DNA of 64,000 bases from Candidatus Gastranaerophilales bacterium (GTDB lineage: Bacteria > Cyanobacteriota > Vampirovibrionia > Gastranaerophilales > Gastranaerophilaceae), in contig CALUUI010000007.1 in NCBI GenBank assembly GCA_944323925.1, forward strand, positions 1-64,000, in the 5' to 3' direction. This document shows, one piece after another, positions 46,829 to 53,934 of this stretch (positions are counted from its first letter, which is position 1; each line of letters starts with the position of its first letter). The notes under the pieces are model-generated. The model made no database searches. It had not been told where the DNA came from and saw only the letters and a program-made list of their open reading frames with translations. A program made the position numbers and the translations under genes.

Positions 46829-47563
46829 TTAAGCTCCGAACTTAGGTGCTTCTTGAGCTCTGCTTTCAAGAGCTGATTCAATGCTTTCCAATCTGGATTG
46901 AGCATAAGATAATTGAGCTTCATTCGATGCTTGTTCAATATCGATTAATGTATCTTCTTCATTTAGAGGAGCAAGTGCTAATTGTTCTTCATCCTCTAAT
47001 GCTTGTGTTTGACATTCTAACCAAATAGACACTTGATCACTTACGTTTGTTGTAAATGTATTCATAAATTGTTGTTGCATTTGTTTTTGGAATGCAACAT
47101 TATTATTATATGCCATTGCTTGCTCTTGTGCTTGTTGATATGCTTTCTGAAATTTCGTATCTTCACGTAATTCATTCAATTTATCGGATGCTTCTTTATA
47201 AGCCTTAGAATCAGTACCTTGTTTTTGTGCTTCAACTAAAGCATTGTATTTTTCTGCATAGTCTTTGTTATAGTAAGTATTTTTGCCATCAGCATAAGTC
47301 AAAAGTAAAGTATTTGCATCTACACTTTGATATGCTTGTTGCATTGCCATCATTTGTTGGTTCATAATAGAATTTGTAAATGAAGTCATTTGCTTAGCTT
47401 GAGCTTGTAATTTTGACTGCTTCCTAGCATAAGATTTTTGAACACTTTCAATTCTTTTAGTGATTCTATCTTTTCTGGTGCCAATAGAAGTTTGAGCTAA
47501 AGTCAACTTGTTGACTTTGCGCTTCAGGCTCATTTTTTGATGTAATAATAACAAATATGCCAT
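46829..47563 (-). CDS. Gln-rich coiled-coil hypothetical protein
   Basis: A 244-residue protein that I do not recognise. After a short hydrophobic start (MAYLLLLHQKM) comes a basic helix (SLKRKVNKL, KDRITKRIES). Long Gln/Ala/Met-rich helices follow (NQQMMAMQQAYQ and QQAQEQAMA), and the C-terminus is acidic and ends EAPKFGA. An ATG at codon 11 is an alternative start. Neither start has a clear Shine-Dalgarno. It resembles small coiled-coil secretion or flagellar accessory proteins only in composition. Its promoter is a near copy of that of the 47767 gene, so the two are probably co-regulated. Confidence 0.65.
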   Translation of the reverse strand: MAYLLLLHQKMSLKRKVNKLTLAQTSIGTRKDRITKRIESVQKSYARKQSKLQAQAKQMTSFTNSIMNQQMMAMQQAYQSVDANTLLLTYADGKNTYYNKDYAEKYNALVEAQKQGTDSKAYKEASDKLNELREDTKFQKAYQQAQEQAMAYNNNVAFQKQMQQQFMNTFTTNVSDQVSIWLECQTQALEDEEQLALAPLNEEDTLIDIEQASNEAQLSYAQSRLESIESALESRAQEAPKFGA

Positions 47564-47622
47564 TTGCTTCTATAGCTCCGTGTTTAGTATCCTCATATAT
47601 ATAAAGTATTTGTTATATACTG

Positions 47623-47664
47623 AAATTGCCAAAAGTATATAATTTTGTTACAAAACTTAACAAT
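47623..47664 (-). promoter_or_regulatory. Duplicated promoter block with HLR1-like repeat, copy 1
   Basis: A 42-base block that differs at only two positions from 48347-48388. It contains GTTACAAA-AC-TTAACAAT (47647-47664 on the plus strand) and, on the minus strand, TTGTTA, an 18-base spacer and TATACT (47634-47639). It drives the 46829 gene. Confidence 0.6.
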
Positions 47665-47686
47665 ATTTTAAACTAACGCTATTATA

Positions 47687-47732
47687 AACATTGGAATTCG
47701 GATAGTTGATTGGCTATCCGCATTCCAATGTT
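47687..47732 (-). terminator. Long hairpin after the 47767 gene
   Basis: A 19-base arm with one mismatch (47687-47705 with 47714-47732) and an 8-base loop. The minus-strand 3' side has only a short T run, so it may act as a terminator or an mRNA stabiliser. Confidence 0.6.
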
Positions 47733-47766
47733 ATAAATAAGTAAAAATTACAAAAACTAATTATCC

Positions 47767-48273
47767 TTATACACTTTCAGTATTTACTGGATTTTTATCG
47801 CCACCATTATAATATTTTTTTAGTGCTGCTGCAGTCATTAATACTGAGAGTCCCGATAAAGCAAGACCAGCTCCGGCAAGAGCACCTGAATAATATGGAT
47901 TTTCTTCTAATGGCTTTATAATATTCATATCAATAAATCTATTTCTTTCAATAATTTTATTTTTTCGATCTATACGTTCTTTGTCACTGGGAGTATCCAA
48001 TTCCGAATGCCATTCTTTTGCATTTTCATATTTACTATCTCTGCACACTTCATCTATCTTATCAGATAATTCAAAAAACTTTGCATACAACATTTTATCT
48101 TCATCTGTCAATTTAGATTGTTCTAATTGTAATTCCCTCTGTTGCATCTCCTTTTTGTGCTGAATGCCTTTGGGTAAAAATCCCGTGCCAACAATAGTAG
48201 CGCTCAAACCAGCCGACAATAAAGCAGTTCCAATCATTAGAGGTTTTACTGGGATTCTTGATAATAAGTTCAT
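47767..48273 (-). CDS. Unknown protein with two membrane helices
   Basis: A 168-residue protein with hydrophobic segments at about 12-32 and 127-148, separated by a charged helical region of about 95 residues (HKKEMQQRELQLEQSKLTDEDK). Both termini are predicted on the same side of the membrane. There is no cleavable signal peptide. A very good AAGGAG site precedes the ATG. I do not recognise the family. It is read alone from a promoter almost identical to that of the 46829 gene and is probably regulated together with it. Confidence 0.65.
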   Translation of the reverse strand: MNLLSRIPVKPLMIGTALLSAGLSATIVGTGFLPKGIQHKKEMQQRELQLEQSKLTDEDKMLYAKFFELSDKIDEVCRDSKYENAKEWHSELDTPSDKERIDRKNKIIERNRFIDMNIIKPLEENPYYSGALAGAGLALSGLSVLMTAAALKKYYNGGDKNPVNTESV

Positions 48274-48346
48274 AATCTTCTCCTTTCATATTCTTCTACA
48301 TTCTTAAATTGTAAACTTGTAACCTTATAAAGAGGCGTAAATATTA

Positions 48347-48388
48347 AAATTGCTAAAAATATATAATTTTGTTACAAAACTTAACAAT
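48347..48388 (-). promoter_or_regulatory. Duplicated promoter block with HLR1-like repeat, copy 2
   Basis: Near-identical to 47623-47664, with GTTACAAA-AC-TTAACAAT at 48371-48388 and a minus-strand -10 TATATT (48358-48363). It drives the 47767 gene and lies about 90 bases from the divergent MCE gene. Confidence 0.6.
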
Positions 48389-48465
48389 GGGATAAAGAGT
48401 AACGAAAAACAAGGGAAGTTAAAGAATATAGTAAATAATATAATAAGAAAAGAAAAGGTTTGTAT

Positions 48466-48471
48466 TATAAT
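48466..48471 (+). promoter_or_regulatory. -10 box giving a leaderless MCE-gene mRNA
   Basis: TATAAT ends 6 bases before the ATG at 48478. There is no Shine-Dalgarno. No clear -35 box is seen. Confidence 0.5.
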
Positions 48472-48477
48472 AACAAT

Positions 48478-49098
48478 ATGCTAAATGCGAAGAAATATAT
48501 ACGAATAGAGATACTCTTATGGATAATTGTACTACTGCTAATACTTCTAGGCAGCACAATTTTATGGAAAAATAGCCAAAAAGAATATGAAACACATAAA
48601 ATATTTATGTCCGATATAGACGGATTAATAATAGGTTCTCCCGTAAAGTTGATGGGGGTACAAGTAGGTTATATAAGTGATATTAAAATAGTAGATAATA
48701 ACGTATATATAAAATTTATAATAAAAGATAAAAACCTACATTTGCCGTGGGGTACAAAAGCAACAGTTGAGTTTAGCGGTATGGCAGGCTCACGTTCATT
48801 AGAACTTTATCCACCTGATAAAATAACAGATGGTGAGAATGTAGATTATATAGAAGTAATCGAGCCTACTCGCCTAAGCAAGTCATTACATATGCTTTAT
48901 GATATGTACAATAAATTTATGGATATTTGTTTTGGTATAGCAGCATTCAACGCAAATATGTCTGATGCAGACTTAAAATTGGAGGTAACCAAAGAAAATA
49001 TACAATTTATAAACCTTCTTGAATTTGCAGATGAATGGTTAGATAATTCAAACAACAAGGTAACAGAAATAGGTAAAAAATTACGGAAGGATAAATAG
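48478..49098 (+). CDS. MlaD/MCE-domain protein
   Basis: A 206-residue inner-membrane-anchored protein of the MCE family, the substrate-binding part of lipid transport systems between the two membranes. After a basic N-terminus there is one membrane helix (EILLWIIVLLLILLGSTIL). The MCE domain follows (about 42-130: DIDGLIIGSPVKLMGVQVGYI, then FSGMAGSRSLELYPP). The C-terminus is helical. I start at the ATG at 48478. An earlier TTG overlaps the -10 box. The expected ATPase and permease (MlaF, MlaE) are not adjacent. upp begins directly after its stop codon. Confidence 0.85.
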   Translation: MLNAKKYIRIEILLWIIVLLLILLGSTILWKNSQKEYETHKIFMSDIDGLIIGSPVKLMGVQVGYISDIKIVDNNVYIKFIIKDKNLHLPWGTKATVEFSGMAGSRSLELYPPDKITDGENVDYIEVIEPTRLSKSLHMLYDMYNKFMDICFGIAAFNANMSDADLKLEVTKENIQFINLLEFADEWLDNSNNKVTEIGKKLRKDK

Positions 49099-49755
49099 AT
49101 GAATTATAGCAACGTATATGTAATATCAACACCTGTAGTAAATGAAAATTTATGTATATTAAGAGATAAAAATACAGATACGATGGGTGTAAAATGTGCA
49201 ACAAGACAGATAACAAATGTATTACTATACGAAGCCTCTAAAAATTTACCACAGGTAGAGATAGAAGTAGAAACGCCATTAATGAAATTTAAAACAAAAT
49301 CTATAGACAAGAGTCTAAGAGTGATCATTTCACCAATATTAAGAGCCGGTTTGGTATTTACAGATTCAGCATCAGATATGCTACCAAGAGCAGAAATCAG
49401 ACATATAGGTATGTATAGAGATGAAAAGACCCTAAAACCCGTATGGTATTATAACAAGCTACCTGAAAAATTTGAAAATCCACAAAAAACATATGTTTAT
49501 CTGACAGACCCAATGCTAGCAACAGGGAATTCTCTGTTAGAAACAATCCGAATGTATGAAGGTAAAGGTTTAGATGTGTCACACATAAGATGTGTATGCT
49601 TAATTGCAGCCCCTGAAGGAATAAAGAATATAAAGAGCTTCTATCCGGATATCGAAATATTTACAGCCGCAATAGACCAAGGCTTAAACGAAAACGGTTA
49701 TATCTTACCAGGACTTGGAGATGCAGGCGATAGGATTTTTAATACCGTTAAATAG
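49099..49755 (+). CDS. upp: Uracil phosphoribosyltransferase
   Basis: Salvages uracil with PRPP to give UMP. The 218-residue sequence has the conserved ISPILRAGLVF, the PRPP loop DPMLATGNSLLETI and the uracil-binding GYILPGLGDAGDRIF. The ATG directly follows the MCE-gene stop, and GGAAGGAT provides the ribosome binding site, so the two genes are cotranscribed. No functional link between them is evident. Confidence 0.96.
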   Translation: MNYSNVYVISTPVVNENLCILRDKNTDTMGVKCATRQITNVLLYEASKNLPQVEIEVETPLMKFKTKSIDKSLRVIISPILRAGLVFTDSASDMLPRAEIRHIGMYRDEKTLKPVWYYNKLPEKFENPQKTYVYLTDPMLATGNSLLETIRMYEGKGLDVSHIRCVCLIAAPEGIKNIKSFYPDIEIFTAAIDQGLNENGYILPGLGDAGDRIFNTVK

Positions 49756-49766
49756 CATTTAAATAA

Positions 49767-50606
49767 CTAAAATCTCATGTTACTTGGTTTAAGTAACTTA
49801 ACAGTTCCACCTTTATACTTATCTGCACCCGTTCCAGAGACACCCGTACAATAGGTAACAATATTAAAAAACGTATTATCATTAAGATAATTAAATATAG
49901 AGTTAGGATCAGTATTATCATAAGTTGCACATAATGCTTCTCTGTATGTCCGAGGGAATATTGGATCATAAGTAGGAACATCAGTACCATTTTCAATTCT
50001 ACGACCAATTACCCCATTATCAGCATAAGCCGGTAAAATACTAGGATTATCAATAATATTAGCATCATTTTTAGACAGACTATAAGTTCCATTAGTTTGG
50101 ACGTTACCAATTAAAATCATAATAGGTCCAAAGCCAGAAGGTTCACCAGCCTGCTTAACCTCACCGGTATATGGATTAGTATACGCTGTTCTCAAATATC
50201 CACAGTGAAAAACAACATAGTAAGAATCTTGTCCTGTTTGATTTGCTCGAGTTTTTACACGCGGAACAGTAACGGTACAAGAATCGAAAAACGGATCATT
50301 ATTAATACCAGCACAAGTAACACTGGTCCCATCAGCAGAGTTAATCATATCGGAATAATGTTGTTGAAAAGCCAAAGCCAAATTGTTAACAGGAAGTACA
50401 ATACCTGTATCAGCATCTGTTTGTTCATGTTTTTTTAAATATAAAAAATTATCAAAAGCTGTAGTTAAAGCATTATAAGTACGATAATAATAGAGATTAT
50501 ATGCATTTCTTAAGCTAACCTGCCCAGCGCCCATACAAAGCCCTATAAGAATCCCAATAATCATAAGGACAAGTAGTACTTCTGCGAATGTAAATGCTTT
50601 TTTCAT
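49767..50606 (-). CDS. Type IV pilin-like / pseudopilin protein
   Basis: A 279-residue protein with a class III signal: MKKA followed by FTFAEVLLVLMIIGILIG. Phenylalanine at +1 and glutamate at +5 after the predicted prepilin peptidase site are as expected. The hydrophobic helix continues into a long C-terminal globular domain with paired cysteines (TCAGINNDPFFDSC, then CATYD and YCTG). It is longer than major pilins, so a minor pilin, pseudopilin or competence-type protein is likely. It overlaps the DUF3326 gene by 4 bases. No other pilus gene is in the window. Confidence 0.82.
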   Translation of the reverse strand: MKKAFTFAEVLLVLMIIGILIGLCMGAGQVSLRNAYNLYYYRTYNALTTAFDNFLYLKKHEQTDADTGIVLPVNNLALAFQQHYSDMINSADGTSVTCAGINNDPFFDSCTVTVPRVKTRANQTGQDSYYVVFHCGYLRTAYTNPYTGEVKQAGEPSGFGPIMILIGNVQTNGTYSLSKNDANIIDNPSILPAYADNGVIGRRIENGTDVPTYDPIFPRTYREALCATYDNTDPNSIFNYLNDNTFFNIVTYCTGVSGTGADKYKGGTVKLLKPSNMRF

Positions 50607-51562
50607 ACTAAGTTCTCCAATAATTCGTCATATGAATATACTATACCACATTTTCCGGAAATAATATCATTCGTAATACTTAATAAAGTTTTATTTTGTT
50701 GAACGGCATAAACAGGAATATTTCTTTTAAAAGATTCAAAAACAGGAATAGAGCCTAATGAATTATACGGCATTGCTAAAAATTTTAAATCATTAATAGA
50801 ATACCCTTCATTTTTAGAAATTAAAGGAGCATTACTTAGCCCTATTAAAATACAAGGTAAAAAAGTAGGAGTAATATATTCTGCAGAGCACCTCGGATCA
50901 ACGATATCAGTAGAAATAGAAATATCATCAAAAGCAGGCGAATGAGCGCAAGGGACAAGAAGTTCTCTGGTAATATAATGAGAGATAATCGCCTCAACAC
51001 CCCCAATAGGATCAACCCCAATACCAGAGGAATAATTTTGAGAATCATCCGGATCATCTGCCTCAAAGCGACAAACAACAGCAATAGCCTCAGCGCCGTT
51101 AGAAATAAGTTTTTTAGCTGCTCTTAAAAGGGTTTCAGGGTTAGACAGCCCACCTGCCGAGTAATTTCCTTTATTTTCAAAATAAACCCCAACATTATCA
51201 TCAGTAATAACCGGTTCAATGATATCAAGCCCATAAACAATTTTCGCTGCATTAATAGTATTAATATGAACATTTAAAACATTATTAGGAATAGCCTTAT
51301 CAAAAAGAACCCCAATTTTATTATTTTTTTTAGGAACTAAAGAAATATTTCCTTTAAAAAACTCATCAATAGCAAATCCCTCAACATACAGCATATTGTT
51401 TGTAATGCCAGAAAAGCAACCTGCATTAACAACATTGGGATTAACAATCAAATTAAAATGTTCAGCAAATTTAGCAGCAAAACGCGAAGCATCACCTGCA
51501 AATCCGCCTACAGAAGCACCAACCCCAGTTGGCACGATAAAAGCTCCAAGATTTTTCTTCAT
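50603..51562 (-). CDS. DUF3326 family protein
   Basis: A 319-residue protein of a family known mainly from cyanobacteria and plastid-bearing plants, with unknown function. Visible signatures are VPTGVGASVGGFAGDASRFA, NPNVVNAGCFSGITNNMLYVEG, AIAVVCRFEADDPDD and the cysteine/histidine-containing LVPCAHSPAF. It is probably a soluble enzyme. There is no Shine-Dalgarno; TATAAT lies 6 bases before the ATG, so the mRNA should be leaderless. It is coupled to the pilin-like gene by a 4-base overlap. Its presence supports the cyanobacterial-lineage assignment. Confidence 0.88.
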   Translation of the reverse strand: MKKNLGAFIVPTGVGASVGGFAGDASRFAAKFAEHFNLIVNPNVVNAGCFSGITNNMLYVEGFAIDEFFKGNISLVPKKNNKIGVLFDKAIPNNVLNVHINTINAAKIVYGLDIIEPVITDDNVGVYFENKGNYSAGGLSNPETLLRAAKKLISNGAEAIAVVCRFEADDPDDSQNYSSGIGVDPIGGVEAIISHYITRELLVPCAHSPAFDDISISTDIVDPRCSAEYITPTFLPCILIGLSNAPLISKNEGYSINDLKFLAMPYNSLGSIPVFESFKRNIPVYAVQQNKTLLSITNDIISGKCGIVYSYDELLENLV

Positions 51563-51568
51563 ATAAAC

Positions 51569-51574
51569 ATTATA
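51569..51574 (-). promoter_or_regulatory. -10 box giving a leaderless DUF3326 mRNA
   Basis: On the minus strand TATAAT ends 6 bases before the ATG at 51562. A weak -35 (TATACA) lies 17 bases further up. Confidence 0.6.
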
Positions 51575-51690
51575 AAACCAAATAATCCAGGTGTATACCC
51601 CTATAAGGTAATGAATTTAAGGAGAAACAAACACATAATTTAGAAGTTAGTTTTCTCGGGAAAAGTCTATCTGAGAAAAAGGAGGTAAAA

Positions 51691-53637
51691 ATGACGATAA
51701 AGAAACTGACTGTGGCAGCTGCAATTGCCGTTGGAATAGCAACGTGTTCACTAAATACAGCAATGGCAGCGTGCCCATGTGAACAACGACCTGTTGTAAC
51801 AGAATCGTGTTGTCCATCAGAAGACATGCCGGTGGTAACGGGTCAAGCGTGTCCATGCCAGACAGAACCAAGCTGTGGTTGCGAAGCACCAAGTTGCGAA
51901 GAACCAGCGGTTCCGTCTTGTGCAGTATGTCCAAGTGCGGGTCCTGCATCAAGATGTTCAATGAACCAAGTTTATGCATATCCAAACGCAATTTATGGTT
52001 CAAATAACTACATCGGCGATTGCAGCTCATCAGCGGCAACAATAAGAGGTGAAGGATATGCAATAGGTACAAACGGTTTAAACAGTACAACAATGGGTGC
52101 AGCAGTATTACCGGAAGGAACAATAACCGGAGCAGCAACAGATATTCCTTGTTTAAATGAAGCTCCCGTAGCAAATAACGGCGTGCCGATTCTACGAGAT
52201 GAAAGAAAAATGGATGGAAACAGCTGTCCAATACAAATAAGCACAGCGAATTCAATTCAAGCAATAAAAAAGACAATGGTACCGTTAGATTTATCACAAT
52301 TCAGTAATGTAACAGGTGCAGCAGCAAATGTACCAAGCATGAATATGTTTCCGGACGTACCAAACAACTACTGGGCATCTTGTGAAATTGATAAATTAGC
52401 TATGAATGACGTAGTAGTAGGTTATCCTGACAGAATGTTTAAGCCATCAAGAAACATTAGCAGAGCAGAATTTGCAACAATGATAGTAAAAGGATTTAAC
52501 AAAAACGATTGCGGATGTTCGTCAGAAGCATTATTCAAAGATGTACCAATGAACCACTGGGCAAATTCAGTAATAGCAAAAGCAGTACACGAAAACTTAC
52601 TAAAAGGCTATCCTGACGGATTATTTAAGCCAAACAATAATGTAACAAGAGCAGAAGCATTATGCGCATTATCAAAAGGTATAAACATTGAAATGGATGC
52701 AGCAAAAGCAAAAGAAATCTTATCTTGCTACACAGATGGAAACAGCGTACCTGAATGGGCACAAATTCCTATAGCAAAAGCATTAGAAAGTGGAGCATTA
52801 AAGACATCGCCAAATACCAAAATGATTCGTCCATATGCAGAAGCAACAAGAGCAGAAATTGCATCAATGTTACAAAATGTTCGAGTAGCAATGGGTTATG
52901 ATACAAATCCTGCAACTGCAAACAATGTATGTCCGGCATGTCCAACAGATAAAACCGCTTATGTAGAAAATGAAGAAATCGTAAAAATTCCTACATTAGA
53001 ATTGAAATTCTTAGATGAAATCAATGCAAAATCATCACACGTAGGTCAAATATTTGCAGCAAATACATTAGAAGATGTAACAATAGATGGTCAATTCTTC
53101 CCATGCGGTTCAAAAGTAACAGGTAAGGTAGTAGAAGTAGTTAGACCATCAGGCTGTCAAAAAGGCGCATTAAAATTAGCGTTCACAGATATTAGCCATA
53201 ACGGATGCAAAGCGAAATTACCAAAACAAATCTTAACCGCACAAGTAGATTGTTCAAAACAACCAAACATAGTAGCCCGCTTAATGGCAGCACCATTTAC
53301 TTGGGCAGGCTCAATGGTCGGTATTGTAGGAAGAACAACAGGTGGTATGATATCTAACCTTGGTAATGCAGTAGAAAATGTATCTAATGGAACAGGTATC
53401 GCATTAGGAGATATCTTCCAAGGTCAATTTGGCGCATCAGCAAGAAGCCTTGGCGGAGCATTATATCAAACAGTTAAAGCTCCAATCGACATCACAAGAA
53501 CAGCACTTTCAGGAACAATGGGATTAGTACAATCCACAGGAGACGAAGTAGCATACCTTGTAGATGCCAAAGGATACAAAATATCATCAATAAATCCGAG
53601 AGAACACGTTACAATCGCTTTCGGGTGCAGCGAATAG
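51691..53637 (+). CDS. SLH-domain envelope protein with Cys-rich N-terminus
   Basis: A 648-residue exported protein. The signal peptide (MTIKKLTVAAAIAVGIATCS, cleavage after AMA) precedes a 65-residue segment with about 15 cysteines. Three S-layer homology domains lie at about 218-400: FPDVPNNYWASCEIDKLA, FKDVPMNHWANSVIAKAV and the more divergent YTDGNSVPEWAQIPIAKAL. SLH domains bind peptidoglycan-linked polymer. No porin-type beta barrel follows, unlike cyanobacterial SomA; the C-terminal half has a strand-rich domain and a glycine-rich helical stretch. AAAGGAGG is an unusually strong ribosome binding site, suggesting an abundant protein. A hairpin (51651-51657 with 51673-51679) sits just before it. 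Confidence 0.85.
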   Translation: MTIKKLTVAAAIAVGIATCSLNTAMAACPCEQRPVVTESCCPSEDMPVVTGQACPCQTEPSCGCEAPSCEEPAVPSCAVCPSAGPASRCSMNQVYAYPNAIYGSNNYIGDCSSSAATIRGEGYAIGTNGLNSTTMGAAVLPEGTITGAATDIPCLNEAPVANNGVPILRDERKMDGNSCPIQISTANSIQAIKKTMVPLDLSQFSNVTGAAANVPSMNMFPDVPNNYWASCEIDKLAMNDVVVGYPDRMFKPSRNISRAEFATMIVKGFNKNDCGCSSEALFKDVPMNHWANSVIAKAVHENLLKGYPDGLFKPNNNVTRAEALCALSKGINIEMDAAKAKEILSCYTDGNSVPEWAQIPIAKALESGALKTSPNTKMIRPYAEATRAEIASMLQNVRVAMGYDTNPATANNVCPACPTDKTAYVENEEIVKIPTLELKFLDEINAKSSHVGQIFAANTLEDVTIDGQFFPCGSKVTGKVVEVVRPSGCQKGALKLAFTDISHNGCKAKLPKQILTAQVDCSKQPNIVARLMAAPFTWAGSMVGIVGRTTGGMISNLGNAVENVSNGTGIALGDIFQGQFGASARSLGGALYQTVKAPIDITRTALSGTMGLVQSTGDEVAYLVDAKGYKISSINPREHVTIAFGCSE

Positions 53638-53657
53638 TGAGTAAGTCGTTCGCTTCC

Positions 53658-53686
53658 GAGGTTAGCCGTAAAATACGGCTAACCTC
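53658..53686 (+). terminator. Terminator after the SLH gene
   Basis: A 13-bp perfect GC-containing stem (53658-53670 with 53674-53686), a 3-base loop and TTTTT. Confidence 0.93.
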
Positions 53687-53728
53687 TTTTTATATAAAAA
53701 TAAAATTATAAAAACGAGTCAAAACCAC

Positions 53729-53767
53729 TTAACAAAATTTTACAAAATAAATGTAAAATTTTGTAAA
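53729..53767 (+). promoter_or_regulatory. Two inverted HLR1-like repeats upstream of rpoB
   Basis: TTAACAAA-AT-TTTACAAA (53729-53746) is followed after 3 bases by the reverse complement of TTTACAAA-AT-TTTACATT (53750-53767). The second unit fits the HLR1 consensus with no mismatch. It is the densest such site in the window. Confidence 0.55.
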
Positions 53768-53794
53768 CAAAGATTGTAGTATATACATTTAATC

Positions 53795-53822
53795 TTGACG
53801 AGAGATTTTGAAGTAGTACGAT
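53795..53822 (+). promoter_or_regulatory. Possible rpoB promoter
   Basis: TTGACG (53795-53800), a 16-base spacer and TACGAT (53817-53822), about 105 bases before the rpoB start. A TATATA at 53780-53785 is an alternative. Confidence 0.35.
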
Positions 53823-53934
53823 TAGAGAACATGCGTATGTATGGGGATTTAGTCCGAAAAAGATAAAAATAATATAGCAAATATACATTTTTTATATAGT
53901 TTATGTACACCATTAGAATAGATGAGGTGATTTA

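Noticed and set aside
49779-49797. Hairpin GTTACTT/AAGTAAC near the end of upp as a terminator
   Set aside because: It lies inside the convergent pilin-like coding region, has only 7 pairs and lacks a T run.
51647-52297. A 216-codon open frame on the minus strand opposite the SLH gene
   Set aside because: It is Leu/His-rich antisense shadow of a strongly supported gene, with no ribosome binding site or recognisable domain.
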